Source: Nocardia acididurans
GTDB lineage: Bacteria > Actinomycetota > Actinomycetes > Mycobacteriales > Mycobacteriaceae
Assembly (NCBI RefSeq): GCF_016741815.1
Contig: NZ_JAERRJ010000008.1
Location: forward strand, 124,001 to 188,000
Length of the DNA stretch: 64,000 nucleotides
Reading direction: 5' to 3'
The notes below the pieces were generated by a model. The model had not been told where the DNA came from. It worked only from the letters and a program-made list of their open reading frames with translations, and searched no databases. Position numbers and translations under genes: made by a program. Below are positions 53,304-62,758 of this stretch, piece by piece (the stretch's first letter is position 1; each line of letters starts with the position of its first letter).

Positions 53304-54976
53304 TTCCGATGCTTCCCGCCGTTGCGGTGACCGTCGCGGTCGGGCATCAGGCCCTCCGGGGTGCCGCGGCCGTCCCAGTTGAGCAGGTTCACCCGGCCCC
53401 CGCCCCGCACCGACGAGGTCGAGTCCGCGGTCTGACGGTTCTGCAGCATCCGGAAGTTCTCCACCGCCACCGGCGTCGGCGCGCCCGAGGTCTCGCCGAA
53501 CGGACCCCAGCCGCCCATGCCCGGCCCGCCGTCGTAGTCGAGACTGCAGTCGGTGGCCAGTTCCTCGAGCCCGTGCGCCTGCTCGGTGTGTGCGGGCGGA
53601 ATCACGTAGCGCTCATCGTATTTCGCCAGCGCCAGCAGCCGGTACATCTCGTAGACGTCCTCCTCGGACATCCCCACCCTCGCGGCGATCTCGGGCTGGG
53701 TGTCGCGGCCCATAGTGATATCGCGCATGTAGCTGCGCATGGCGGCCAGCTTGCGCAGCACATCGTTGACGGGTCCGGTGTCGCCGGCGGTGAACAGTTC
53801 GGCCAGATACTCCACCGGAATGCGCAGCGCCTCGATGGCGGCGAAGAGGTTGCCGTGATCCTCGGCGTCGTGGCCGGTGTCGCGCAGCGCGTCCACCACC
53901 GGCGAGAGCGGCGGGATGTACCAGACCATGGGCACCGTGCGGTATTCCGGATGCAGCGGCAGCGCCACCCGGTACTTGCTGATCAGCGCGTACACCGGCG
54001 AGTTCTGCGCGGCCTGGATCCAGTCGCGGGATATCCCGGCCCGCTCGCATTCGGCGATGATCTCCGGATCGAACGGATCCAGGAACGAATCCCGCTGCGC
54101 CGCATACAGATCCTTGTCCTCCGGCGTCGCGGCGACCTCGGCGACCTTATCGGCGTCGTAGAGCATGACGCCGATGTAGCGCAGCCGTCCCACGCAGGTC
54201 TCCGCGCACACGGTCGGCAGTCCGACCTCCATGCGCGGGAAGCAGAACGTACATTTCTCGGCCTTGCCGGTCCGGTGATTGAAGTAGATCTTCTTGTACG
54301 GGCAGCCCGACACGCACATGCGCCAGCCTCGGCACCTGTCCTGATCCACCAGCACGATGCCGTCCTCTTCGCGCTTGTAGATCGCGCCCGACGGGCACGA
54401 CGCCATGCACGCCGGGTTCAGGCAGTGCTCGCAGATGCGCGGCAGATAGAACATGAACGTCCGGTCGAACTCGAACTTCACCTTGTCCCCCACCTGCTTC
54501 AGCAGCGGGTCCGCGGTGGCGAGTTCCGGTGCGCCCGCGAGATTGTCGTCCCAGTTGGCCGACCAGGTGATCTTGGTGTCCTCACCGGTGATCAGCGACT
54601 TGGGCCGCGCCACCGGCGTGTGCTGCTGCAGCGGCGCACTGGTCAGCGTCTCGTAGTCGTAGGTCCACGGCTCGTAGTAGTCCGACAGCTCCGGCAGGAT
54701 CGGATTGTCGAAGATGGTGAACAGCTTGCGATACCGCCCGCCGCCCCTGAGCTTCAACCGCCCCTTGCGGTCGAGCGTCCACCCGCCCTTCCACTTGGCC
54801 TGATCCTCATAGGTGCGCGGATACCCCTGTCCCGGACGGGTTTCCACATTGTTGAACCACACGTACTCGACCCCGGCCCGGTTGGTCCAGGTCTGCTTGC
54901 AGGTCACCGAGCAGGTGTGGCAGCCGATGCACTTGTCGAGATTCATCACCATCGCGAGCTGCGCCATGGGTTTCAT
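53300..54976 (-). CDS. narH: Respiratory nitrate reductase beta subunit (iron-sulfur)
   Basis: A 558-aa electron-transfer subunit with four cysteine groups for three [4Fe-4S] and one [3Fe-4S] cluster: CIGCHTCSVTCK, CEHCLNPACMASCP, CRGWRMCVSGCP (Trp for one Cys, as in all NarH) and CTFCFPR. The C-terminal extension is typical (DGGPGMGGWGPFGE). Start ATG at 54976 overlaps the narG stop; an internal ATG nine bases on is the alternative. It links NarI hemes to the NarG cluster. Confidence 0.96.
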   Translation of the reverse strand: MKPMAQLAMVMNLDKCIGCHTCSVTCKQTWTNRAGVEYVWFNNVETRPGQGYPRTYEDQAKWKGGWTLDRKGRLKLRGGGRYRKLFTIFDNPILPELSDYYEPWTYDYETLTSAPLQQHTPVARPKSLITGEDTKITWSANWDDNLAGAPELATADPLLKQVGDKVKFEFDRTFMFYLPRICEHCLNPACMASCPSGAIYKREEDGIVLVDQDRCRGWRMCVSGCPYKKIYFNHRTGKAEKCTFCFPRMEVGLPTVCAETCVGRLRYIGVMLYDADKVAEVAATPEDKDLYAAQRDSFLDPFDPEIIAECERAGISRDWIQAAQNSPVYALISKYRVALPLHPEYRTVPMVWYIPPLSPVVDALRDTGHDAEDHGNLFAAIEALRIPVEYLAELFTAGDTGPVNDVLRKLAAMRSYMRDITMGRDTQPEIAARVGMSEEDVYEMYRLLALAKYDERYVIPPAHTEQAHGLEELATDCSLDYDGGPGMGGWGPFGETSGAPTPVAVENFRMLQNRQTADSTSSVRGGGRVNLLNWDGRGTPEGLMPDRDGHRNGGKHRK

Positions 54977-57900
54977 TTGTAGGAGACCTCCTGGCTGCGA
55001 CGGCGGATGACCGTCACCTCGTCACGCTGATTGCCGGTCGGGCCGAGATAGTTGAACGCGTAGGACAATTGGGCGTAGCCGCCGATCAGATGGGTGGGCT
55101 TGATGAGCAGGCGGGTCAGCGAGTTGTGCATGCCGCCGCGTTTGCCGGAGGTCTCCGCCAGCGGGACGTCGATGAGGCGGTCCTGGGCGTGGTACATGTA
55201 CACCGTGCCCTCCGGCATGCGGTGCGTGACGACAGCGCGTGCCACCACCACGCCGTTGCGGTTCACCGCCTCGATCCAATCGTTGTCGCGGATACCGAGT
55301 TTCGCGGCATCCAGATTCGACATCCAGATGTTCGGGCCGCCGCGCGAGAGGCTCAGCATGAACAGGTTGTCCTGGTATTCGGAGTGGATCGACCACTTGT
55401 TGTGCGGGGTCAGGTAGCGCAGCGTCAGACCCTGCGGGCTCTGCGAACCCAGCGTGGGTTCGGCGAACAGCGCGGTCATATTGAGCGGCGGCCGATACAC
55501 CGGCAGCTGCTCGCCCACCTCGGCCATCCAGTCGTGATCGAGGTAGAAGTGCTGGCGGCCGGTGAGCGTGTGCCAGGGCTTGTGGCGTTCCACATTCACC
55601 GTGAACGCCGAGTAGCGGCGGCCACCGGACTCCGAGCCCGACCACTCCGGGGAGGTGATCACCGGCTGCGGCTGCACCTGGGTGTCCTTGAAATGGATCT
55701 GCTTGCCCTCGTGCTCGGCGGCCAGATCGGCGAGCTCGGTGCCCGTGCGCTGCTCGAGGGTCTTGAAACCCTGGGTGGCCAGATGACCGTTGGTGGTGCC
55801 CGACAGCGCCAGAATCGCCTCGCAGGCGTCGATATCGCGTTTGATCGAGGGCCGGCCGTCGGCGGGTCCGCCGTGCACGATGCCGTTGGCCCGCGCCAGA
55901 TAGTCGACCTCGCGGCTCACCTCGAAGGTGATGCCCTTGGTGGTCGCGCCGAGCTTCTCCAGCAGCGGACCCAGCGCCTGCATCTTGGCGTGCACGGCGG
56001 GGTAGTCGCGCTCCACCACCGTCAGCCGCGGCATGGTCACGCCCGGAATCGGTTCGCACTCACCGGCTTTCCAGTCCTGGACGACACCGTGCGGGTTGGC
56101 CATCTCGTCGGGGGTGTCGTGCAGCAGCGGGGTGGCGACCAGATCCTTGCGCACGCCCAGGTGCCGGCGGGCGAGCTTGCTGAACTCCGCGCCGATGGTC
56201 ATGAAGATGTCCCAGTCGGTGCGCGTCTGCCACGGCGGGGCGATGGCCGGGGAGAACGAGTGCACGAACGGGTGCATATCCGTGGAGGACAGGTCGTGCT
56301 TCTCATACCAGGTGGCGGCGGGCAGCACCACATCGGAGAACATGGTGGTGCTGGTCATGCGGAAATCCAGGGTGAGCAGCAGATCCAGCTTGCCGGTGGG
56401 GGCGTTCTCGCGCCACACCACATCCTTGGGCCGCTGATCGGCGGGCGCTTCCTCGGCGCGCAGTGAATTGTCCGCGCCGAGCAAATGTTTGAGGATGTAC
56501 TCGTTGCCCTTGCCGGAGGAGCCGAGCAGGTTCGACCGCCAGATGGTGAGGGTGCGCGGGAAGTTGCGCGGGTTGTCGGGGTCCTCGCAGGCGAACCGCA
56601 GCTGACCCGACTTCAGTTGCGACACAATGTGTTCCGCCGGTGCCGCCCCTTCGGCCTCGGCCTCGTCGACCAGGTCCAGGGGATTGCGGTCGAAGGTCGG
56701 GAACGACGGCATCCAGCCCATCCGCGCGGACAGCGCGATCAGATCCGCGGTGGTCCTGCCCGCGAAGCGGCCCGTCCCGGTCGTGGTGGTGAGCGCGTCG
56801 GCGGGGAACGGGTCGTAGCGGTACTGGTCGGTGTGCAGGTACCAGTAGGCGGTCTGAATCATCTGCCGCGGCGGGCGCGACCAGTCCAGCGCGGAGGCGA
56901 TCGCGCTGAATCCGGTGATCGGGCGGACCTTCTCCTGCCCGACGTAGTGCGCCCACCCGCCGCCGTTCACGCCCTGACAGCCGGTGAGCGTCACCAGCGC
57001 CAGGAACGCGCGATAGATCGTGTCGGAATGGAACCAGTGGTTGGTGCCCGCGCCCATGAGGATCATGGACCGTCCCGTGGATTCCTCCGCGTTGGCGGCG
57101 AATTCGCGTCCGATGCGCGCGGCCATGGCCGCCGGAACCCCCGTGATGGCCTCCTGCCACGCGGGCGTGCCCGGCTGCGAGGGATCCTCGTAGCCGCTCG
57201 GCCACTCCCCCGGCAGACCCGGGCGTTCCACGCCGTACTGGGCGAGCAGCAGGTCGAAGACCGTGGTCACCAGATGTCCGCCGATGGTGCGGGCCGGGAC
57301 GCCGCGCACGATCTCCGCGCCCGCGCCGTCACCGGTGTCGAAGCGCGGCAGGCGCACGGTGACCGCGCCCTGCTCACCCATCGACAGCTGCGGCTCCACC
57401 CCGTCGAGCAGCAGATTCCATTTGCCCGCGCCCGCCTCGCCGTAGCGGAAGCCCAGGGATCCGTTGGGCACCACCGGTTTTCCGTGCTGATCCAGCAGGA
57501 CGGTCTTGAAGGCGGCGTTCGGTTCGCCCGCGAAGTCGGGCAGGTCGGCGGCGGTGAGGAACTTGCCGGGCTGGAAGCCGTCGGCGGTCTTGTCCAGGCG
57601 CACCAGGAACGGCAGGTCGGTGTACTTGCGCACATACTCCTGGAAGTAGGGCACCTGCCGTTCGACGAAGAACTCGCGCAGGATGACATGGCCCATGGCC
57701 ATCGCGAGTGCGCCGTCGGTGCCCGGATGCGGGGCGATCCACTCGTCGGCGAACTTGACGTTGTCGGCGTAGTCGGGGGCGATGGAGATGACTTTCTGCC
57801 CGCGATACCGGGATTCGACCATCCAGTGCGCGTCGGGGGTGCGGGTCACCGGGACGTTGGAGCCCCACATGACGAGGTAGCCCGCATCCCACCAGTCGCC

Positions 57901-58659
57901 GGATTCGGGGACGTCGGTCTGGTCGCCGAACACCTGCGGGGAGGCCACCGGCAGGTCGGCGTAGAAGTCGTAGAAGGAGAGCATGGTGCCGCCGATGAGC
58001 GACATGAACCGCGACCCGGCGGTGAAGGAGGCCATGGACATGGCCGGAATCGGCGAGAACCCGGCCACGCGATCGGGGCCGTAGGTCTTGATGGTGTGCA
58101 CCTGGGCGGCCGCGATCATCTCGACGGCCTCGTCCCAACTGGCCCGCACCAGTCCGCCGCGCCCGCGCACGCTCTTGTAGCGGCGTGCGCGTTCCGGGTC
58201 GGAGACGATGGATTCCCAGGCCAGCACCGGATCTCCGGTGCGCGCCTTGGCCTCTCGGTACATCTCCAGCAACACCCCGCGCACATACGGATACCGCACG
58301 CGCGTGGGCGAATAGGTGTACCAGGAGAAGGCCGCGCCGCGCGGGCAGCCGCGCGGTTCGTAGTCGGGCCGGTCGGGTCCGGGCGAGGGGTAGTCGGTGG
58401 CCTGGTTCTCCCAGGTGATGATGCCGTCCTTGACGAACACCTTCCACGAGCACGACCCCGTGCAGTTCACGCCATGGGTCGATCGCACCACTTTGTCGTG
58501 CGCCCACCGGTCCCGATAGAAGTCATCGGATTGCCGTCCGCCGCGCAGGTATTCGCTGCGCAGATCCGGCGAGATCTCCGTGCGGGTGAAGAAACGCCGA
58601 CTGCGGATCAATGCCTCGGTGAGCTCGCCGTCGATCTTGGTGCCATTGCCTCGCGCCAT
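54973..58659 (-). CDS. narG: Respiratory nitrate reductase alpha subunit
   Basis: A 1,228-aa molybdo-bis-MGD catalytic subunit. HGVNCTGSCSWKVFVKDGIITWENQATDYP supplies the FS0 cluster ligands (one His, three Cys) and the segment PDYEPRGCPRGAAFSWYTYSPTRVRYPYVRG is characteristic. The Mo ligand Asp region is in FYADLPVASPQVFGDQTDVPESGDWWDAGYLVMWGSN. C-terminal NDWIEAVNRNGVVVARAVVTHRMPEGTVYMYHAQDR is conserved. Full length, intact; no twin-arginine signal. ATG ending at 58659 gives MARGNGTKIDGEL, with AAGGTGGGG upstream. The enzyme reduces nitrate to nitrite on the cytoplasmic side. No narK or regulator gene lies within the window. Confidence 0.97.
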   Translation of the reverse strand: MARGNGTKIDGELTEALIRSRRFFTRTEISPDLRSEYLRGGRQSDDFYRDRWAHDKVVRSTHGVNCTGSCSWKVFVKDGIITWENQATDYPSPGPDRPDYEPRGCPRGAAFSWYTYSPTRVRYPYVRGVLLEMYREAKARTGDPVLAWESIVSDPERARRYKSVRGRGGLVRASWDEAVEMIAAAQVHTIKTYGPDRVAGFSPIPAMSMASFTAGSRFMSLIGGTMLSFYDFYADLPVASPQVFGDQTDVPESGDWWDAGYLVMWGSNVPVTRTPDAHWMVESRYRGQKVISIAPDYADNVKFADEWIAPHPGTDGALAMAMGHVILREFFVERQVPYFQEYVRKYTDLPFLVRLDKTADGFQPGKFLTAADLPDFAGEPNAAFKTVLLDQHGKPVVPNGSLGFRYGEAGAGKWNLLLDGVEPQLSMGEQGAVTVRLPRFDTGDGAGAEIVRGVPARTIGGHLVTTVFDLLLAQYGVERPGLPGEWPSGYEDPSQPGTPAWQEAITGVPAAMAARIGREFAANAEESTGRSMILMGAGTNHWFHSDTIYRAFLALVTLTGCQGVNGGGWAHYVGQEKVRPITGFSAIASALDWSRPPRQMIQTAYWYLHTDQYRYDPFPADALTTTTGTGRFAGRTTADLIALSARMGWMPSFPTFDRNPLDLVDEAEAEGAAPAEHIVSQLKSGQLRFACEDPDNPRNFPRTLTIWRSNLLGSSGKGNEYILKHLLGADNSLRAEEAPADQRPKDVVWRENAPTGKLDLLLTLDFRMTSTTMFSDVVLPAATWYEKHDLSSTDMHPFVHSFSPAIAPPWQTRTDWDIFMTIGAEFSKLARRHLGVRKDLVATPLLHDTPDEMANPHGVVQDWKAGECEPIPGVTMPRLTVVERDYPAVHAKMQALGPLLEKLGATTKGITFEVSREVDYLARANGIVHGGPADGRPSIKRDIDACEAILALSGTTNGHLATQGFKTLEQRTGTELADLAAEHEGKQIHFKDTQVQPQPVITSPEWSGSESGGRRYSAFTVNVERHKPWHTLTGRQHFYLDHDWMAEVGEQLPVYRPPLNMTALFAEPTLGSQSPQGLTLRYLTPHNKWSIHSEYQDNLFMLSLSRGGPNIWMSNLDAAKLGIRDNDWIEAVNRNGVVVARAVVTHRMPEGTVYMYHAQDRLIDVPLAETSGKRGGMHNSLTRLLIKPTHLIGGYAQLSYAFNYLGPTGNQRDEVTVIRRRSQEVSYK

Positions 58660-58740
58660 CAACCCCACCTTCCACCGTGATCGGCGGCGTCCCCGTCGCG
58701 CGATCGTCTGTCCGAACTCACGAACAGTTGTGGACGCTAC

Positions 58741-58759
58741 CGGCAAATATTCGGCAAAT
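58741..58759. repeat. Short direct repeat upstream of narG
   Basis: CGGCAAAT occurs twice, 11 bp apart (58741-58748 and 58752-58759), about 85 bp before narG. An 11-bp period puts both on one DNA face, so it may bind a regulator of the nar operon. Tentative. Confidence 0.35.
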
Positions 58760-58809
58760 GGCTAATTTCGGAGGTGTCGCCGATTGCGACTCGGCGACTC
58801 AGGCAACCC

Positions 58810-59373
58810 TCACACGGTCTCCGGAACGGTCCGTTCCAGTCGCGCCGCCGAACACACCTCGCTCACCCCGAGCGCGATGGTCAGCAGCCCCACCGACACC
58901 GAGAACGCCGTCGACGACCCGAACGGCCCGACCGCCACCACCATCCCCGCCGCCGCCGTACCCAACCCGACGACCTCCGGCCGCCACGAGCCCGGAAAAT
59001 CGGTCCACGCCGCCGTGATCGCCTGCACCACCCCGCGGATCATCCACCCCATCCCGATCCACAACGCCAGCAACAGAACCCACTGCCCACTGCCGAAGCT
59101 CCAGATCGCCAGCAGCAGCGCCACCACGCCCGCGAAGAACTCCAGCACCCGCAGTCCCCCCGCGATATTCGCCCCGAACGCCACGATCAACTGCACCGCC
59201 GCGGTGGCCCCCAGCACCAGCCCCGCCAGCGCCCCCGACAACTCCTCCGACTTGTTCGGCCATGCGATGAGCGCCACCCCCAGCAGCACCGAGCACACCC
59301 CGACCACCAACAGAGCCTGCCAAGCCCAGTCGGCGAACACGCTGGTACGCCCCTCGATCCGATTGGTGGGCAT
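58810..59373 (-). CDS. HdeD-family (DUF308) membrane protein
   Basis: A 187-aa protein with six hydrophobic helices: WAWQALLVVGVCSVLLGVALIAWP, LSGALAGLVLGATAAVQLIVAFG, LRVLEFFAGVVALLLAIWSF, WVLLLALWIGMGWMIRGVVQAI, VVGLGTAAAGMVVAVGPFG, FSVSVGLLTIALGVSEV. This is the HdeD/DUF308 pattern, linked to acid tolerance in enterics but of unknown role in actinobacteria. The start MPTNRIEG is chosen; the upstream extension is unlikely. It lies upstream of narG on the same strand but 150 bp away. Confidence 0.85.
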   Translation of the reverse strand: MPTNRIEGRTSVFADWAWQALLVVGVCSVLLGVALIAWPNKSEELSGALAGLVLGATAAVQLIVAFGANIAGGLRVLEFFAGVVALLLAIWSFGSGQWVLLLALWIGMGWMIRGVVQAITAAWTDFPGSWRPEVVGLGTAAAGMVVAVGPFGSSTAFSVSVGLLTIALGVSEVCSAARLERTVPETV

Positions 59374-59614
59374 AGCCCAATGATATGACCGAAACGTCCA
59401 ACTACCCGTAGCTTTGCCGCTTCGGCATGTCTGCATCGCCTGCACGCCACCGGCATACCCGCGAATCGTGCGGCCGAACGGGCGGTTTCACCGCCGTTAG
59501 TGCTTCGTTGGTGGACGCAGAGTCACGGCCTCGACCATCGGTGCAGAACACAGCAACGGTGATCCGAACCGCAGACAGCGCGGGACTGATCAACCCGCAG
59601 GAAAGGTAAGAACA

Positions 59615-60463
59615 ATGATCAGTGCACGCAAACCCGGGCTGCGCCGGACCGTCCTGGCCGCGTCGGCCTTCGCACTCGCCGCCGCCGGGATGCAGCTGGG
59701 CACCGCCCCGGCGTATGCCGTGGCGGGTCCGACGTCGAAATACGAATGCCGGGACGTGCAGACGCCCGGCAGCCTGTTCCCCGGTGACGAGGTGGCCTGC
59801 ACCCTGACGGTGAGCACCGCCGGCAACGACACCTTCACCAATGTGGTTGCCGAGGTGACCATTCCGGCCAATACGGTCTACCAGACCGGCGGCACGCTGC
59901 AGGGCACGCAGAAGGTCGTGTTCAACCTCGGGGAGATCACCAAGGCCAAGAGCGGCTCGGCCACCCTGACCGTCATGGTCGCCGGGCAGACACCCGCCAA
60001 CACCGCCATCTCCAGCGAGGCCGTGGTCAAGGGCTTCGCGCCCAACGGCGCCTTCGACACCACCGCGGCGTCGAACACCCTGACCACCACCACGACCGGC
60101 ACCGGACAGGGCCCGAAGCTCACCGCCAAGGAGGATCGCGCCTCGGTCAACACCTTCGGCCGCGCCGAAACCCCCATCTCCGATCTGGTCGACGCCCCGG
60201 CCGGGGTCACCCCCAAGATCGAACTGGTGACCAGCGCCGAACCCAAGAAGGGCTACGTCAACTTCGCCATCATCGACAACGGCCAGAAGATCGCCTGGAC
60301 CGCCCTGTGCACCGCCACCGCCCAGCAGAACACCGAATCCTTCACCGTCCGTGTCACGGCCCCCGGCCAGACCGCGGTCGACGCCAAGGTAACTGTCCTG
60401 CTCGGCAACAACGTGGCCAACCAGGGCCTCGTGCAGCCGGCCGAATGCGCCCTGAAGCCCTGA
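59615..60463 (+). CDS. Secreted protein with DUF11-like repeat domain
   Basis: A 282-aa exported protein. Signal: KPGLRRTVLAASAFALAAAGMQLGTAPAYA, with cleavage before VAGP. The mature part is beta-rich and built like DUF11/CARDB modules (LFPGDEVACTLTVSTAGNDTFTNVVAEVTIPANTVY..., FNLGEITKAKSGSATLTVMVAG), then a second, similar half from about residue 165. A Cys pair near residues 45 and 61 and late cysteines may form disulfides. GGAAAGG precedes ATG 59615. A strong hairpin terminator begins 33 bp after the stop. Role unknown; possibly surface-associated. Confidence 0.75.
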   Translation: MISARKPGLRRTVLAASAFALAAAGMQLGTAPAYAVAGPTSKYECRDVQTPGSLFPGDEVACTLTVSTAGNDTFTNVVAEVTIPANTVYQTGGTLQGTQKVVFNLGEITKAKSGSATLTVMVAGQTPANTAISSEAVVKGFAPNGAFDTTAASNTLTTTTTGTGQGPKLTAKEDRASVNTFGRAETPISDLVDAPAGVTPKIELVTSAEPKKGYVNFAIIDNGQKIAWTALCTATAQQNTESFTVRVTAPGQTAVDAKVTVLLGNNVANQGLVQPAECALKP

Positions 60464-60495
60464 CCCCACCCCCACCGCTCACGCGGACCTGACCA

Positions 60496-60537
60496 GCGCG
60501 GTCGGTGCGGCTCTCCCCGGAGCCGCACCGACCGCGC
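60496..60537 (+). terminator. Strong hairpin terminator
   Basis: An 18-bp perfect stem (GCGCGGTCGGTGCGGCTC with its complement) and a 6-base loop, followed by ACGTGTTTGTT. Ends the secreted-protein transcript. Confidence 0.88.
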
Positions 60538-60685
60538 ACGTGTTTGTTCACCGTCACTGAACGCTCGTTGATCGAATCGTCGTTGATCGAGGCCCACGCC
60601 GCGGGCGATGTTTGTCAGGTCGCGCCAGCGCCTCGCCGTCCGGCGCGGCGCCGTTCGCGCGTCCGCTCGAGGAAGAAGGACGAGC

Positions 60686-61765
60686 ATGACGGGATACTTC
60701 GAACCGCTGACCGTGGGGAAGATCGGGCTGCCGAATCGGCTGGTGATGGGACCGATGACGCGCAGCCGCACACCCGCGGGGGTGGTGACGGAACTGACCG
60801 CGCGGTACTACACGCAGCGCGCCGGTGCGGGACTGATCATCTCCGAGGCCACGGGTATCAGCGAGATCGCCCAGGGCTACGCCGATTCGCCGGGCCTGTA
60901 CACCGACGAGCAGGTGCGGGCGTGGCGGACGGTGACCGACGCGGTGCACGCCGCGGGCGGGCGGATGTTCGCGCAGCTGGTGCACTGCGGGCGAATCGGG
61001 CACCCGAGCCTGTACGCCGACGGCGGGCTGCCCGTCGCACCGTCGGCGATCGGCTCCGGGGAGCAGATGTTCACCCCCGAGGGCATGGTGGACCGCCCGG
61101 TGCCGCGCGCCCTGACACTCGACGAGATCGCCAGCACGGTAGGCGATTTCGTCACCGCCGCACGCAATGCCGTCGATGCGGGATTCGACGGCGTGGAGCT
61201 GCACGCGGCCAACGGCTTTCTGCTGCACCAGTTCCTGGCGGACGGCACCAACCAGCGCACCGACGCCTACGGCGGGACGATCGCCAACCGGATTCGCTTC
61301 GTCGTCGAGGTGGTCGGCGCGGTCTCCGACGCGATCGGGCCCGAGCGCGTCGGCCTCCGGGTGTCACCGGGCATCACGTTCAACGGCATGGCAGGCGCGG
61401 AGAGTGATACCGCCGAGCTGTACCCGGCGCTGGCGCAGGCACTTTCGGCTGTTCCGCTGGCCTATCTGCACGTCAACGAACTCATCACGCGCGACACCAC
61501 CCGGCTGATCAGGGCGGCGTGGAACGGCCCGCTGCTGCTGTGCGCCCACCCCACCGCGGAATCGTTCCCGAGCACCCCCGCGATCGGCCGACCCGCGCTG
61601 GAAGAGGGGCTGGCGGATGCCCTCGTCCTGGCGGAGCTGTGGCTGGCAAATCCGGATCTGGTCGAGCGGGTGCGCACGGACGGGCCGTACAACACGGCCG
61701 ACAGGGCGACGTTCTACGGCGGCGATCAGCGCGGCTACACCGACTATCCGACACTGGCCGACTGA
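60686..61765 (+). CDS. Old Yellow Enzyme-family alkene reductase
   Basis: A 359-aa FMN-dependent reductase: YFEPLTVGKIGLPNRLVMGPMTRSRTPAG, substrate-anion-binding His-Asn in FDGVELHAANGFLLHQFL, active-site region GRIGHPSL, and the C-terminal FYGGDQRGYTDYPTL. N-ethylmaleimide/xenobiotic reductase type, reducing activated C=C bonds with NAD(P)H. AAGAAGGACGAGC precedes ATG 60686. It is the first of three reductase genes (OYE then two MDR), which suggests a small unit for enone or quinone reduction. The LysR gene at the right edge may control it. Confidence 0.92.
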   Translation: MTGYFEPLTVGKIGLPNRLVMGPMTRSRTPAGVVTELTARYYTQRAGAGLIISEATGISEIAQGYADSPGLYTDEQVRAWRTVTDAVHAAGGRMFAQLVHCGRIGHPSLYADGGLPVAPSAIGSGEQMFTPEGMVDRPVPRALTLDEIASTVGDFVTAARNAVDAGFDGVELHAANGFLLHQFLADGTNQRTDAYGGTIANRIRFVVEVVGAVSDAIGPERVGLRVSPGITFNGMAGAESDTAELYPALAQALSAVPLAYLHVNELITRDTTRLIRAAWNGPLLLCAHPTAESFPSTPAIGRPALEEGLADALVLAELWLANPDLVERVRTDGPYNTADRATFYGGDQRGYTDYPTLAD

Positions 61766-61795
61766 GCCTAGCCACCCTCTTCGAAAGGCACTGCG

Positions 61796-62758
61796 ATGCG
61801 AGCCCTCGTACATGACCCCACGGCCCCGGGCAGGCTGCGCCTGGCCGCCGCGCCGGATCCGAAACCCACTGCGGCACAGGCATTGATCGAGGTTTCGGCG
61901 ATCTCCTTCAATTTCGGTGAACTCGCCTACCGTTCGCCGCGCACCCGGCCCGGATACATCTCGGGCTGGGATGCCGCGGGTGTGGTCCGGGAACCGGCCG
62001 CCGATGGATCCGGTCCGGCCGCGGGCACCCGGGTGGTGACCTTCGGCTGGGGCGGGGCCTGGGCGGAACTGCGCGCGGTGGACACCAGCGAGCTGGCCGT
62101 CGTGCCGGACAGCGTGGATCTGGGTGTCGCGAGCGCACTGCCCGTGGCGGGCGTGACCGCGTTGCAGGCCTGTCGGCGGTTGGGCTCGGTGCTCGGGCGG
62201 CGGGTACTGATCACCGGAGCCTCCGGTGGCGTAGGGCGTTTCGCGGTTCAGCTCGCCGCGCTGGCCGGTGCGCACGTGATCGCGTCGGTCGGCAGTACGG
62301 CGCGCGCGGTGGGACTGCGCGGACTCGGTGCGGACGAGATCGTCCTCGGCCCGGACGCGCTGTCCGCCCCCGTCTACGGGGTTCTCGACAATGTCGGCGG
62401 CGCGCAGCTGGCAACGGCATTCGATCAGCTGGAGGACGACGGCATCGCCGTGGCCATCGGAAAGGCTTCCGGCGAACCGACTGTCATCGACTTCGAGCGG
62501 GCCCGCACCAACAGCGCGCGCGGCCGCCTGGAGAACTTCAATGTCGCGACCCCGTTCCGCGACGATCTCGGGGTGCTGCTGCGGCTGCTGGAAACCGGAC
62601 GCCTGACGACGCAGGTCGGCTGGCGCGGGCCGTGGACGCAGGCCGCCGAGGCCGCCGCGGCCCTGCTCGGCCGCCGGGTCAACGGCAAGGCCGTGCTCGA
62701 TCTCACCGCCGAAACCGCACCTGTTTCGAAAACCATGCTGTCGGAGGAATTCTCATGA
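61796..62758 (+). CDS. Zinc-independent MDR-family dehydrogenase/quinone reductase
   Basis: A 320-aa medium-chain dehydrogenase/reductase. N-terminal catalytic fold (ALVHDPTAPGRLRLAAAPDPKPTAAQALIEVSAIS), cofactor loop VLITGASGGVGRFAVQLAALAGA, and a C-terminal segment AAALLGRRVNGKAVLDL. The structural and catalytic zinc cysteines are absent, as in quinone oxidoreductases. GAAAGG lies before ATG 61796, 31 bp after the OYE gene. Its last four bases overlap the next gene (ATGA). Substrate probably an enone or quinone. Confidence 0.88.
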   Translation: MRALVHDPTAPGRLRLAAAPDPKPTAAQALIEVSAISFNFGELAYRSPRTRPGYISGWDAAGVVREPAADGSGPAAGTRVVTFGWGGAWAELRAVDTSELAVVPDSVDLGVASALPVAGVTALQACRRLGSVLGRRVLITGASGGVGRFAVQLAALAGAHVIASVGSTARAVGLRGLGADEIVLGPDALSAPVYGVLDNVGGAQLATAFDQLEDDGIAVAIGKASGEPTVIDFERARTNSARGRLENFNVATPFRDDLGVLLRLLETGRLTTQVGWRGPWTQAAEAAAALLGRRVNGKAVLDLTAETAPVSKTMLSEEFS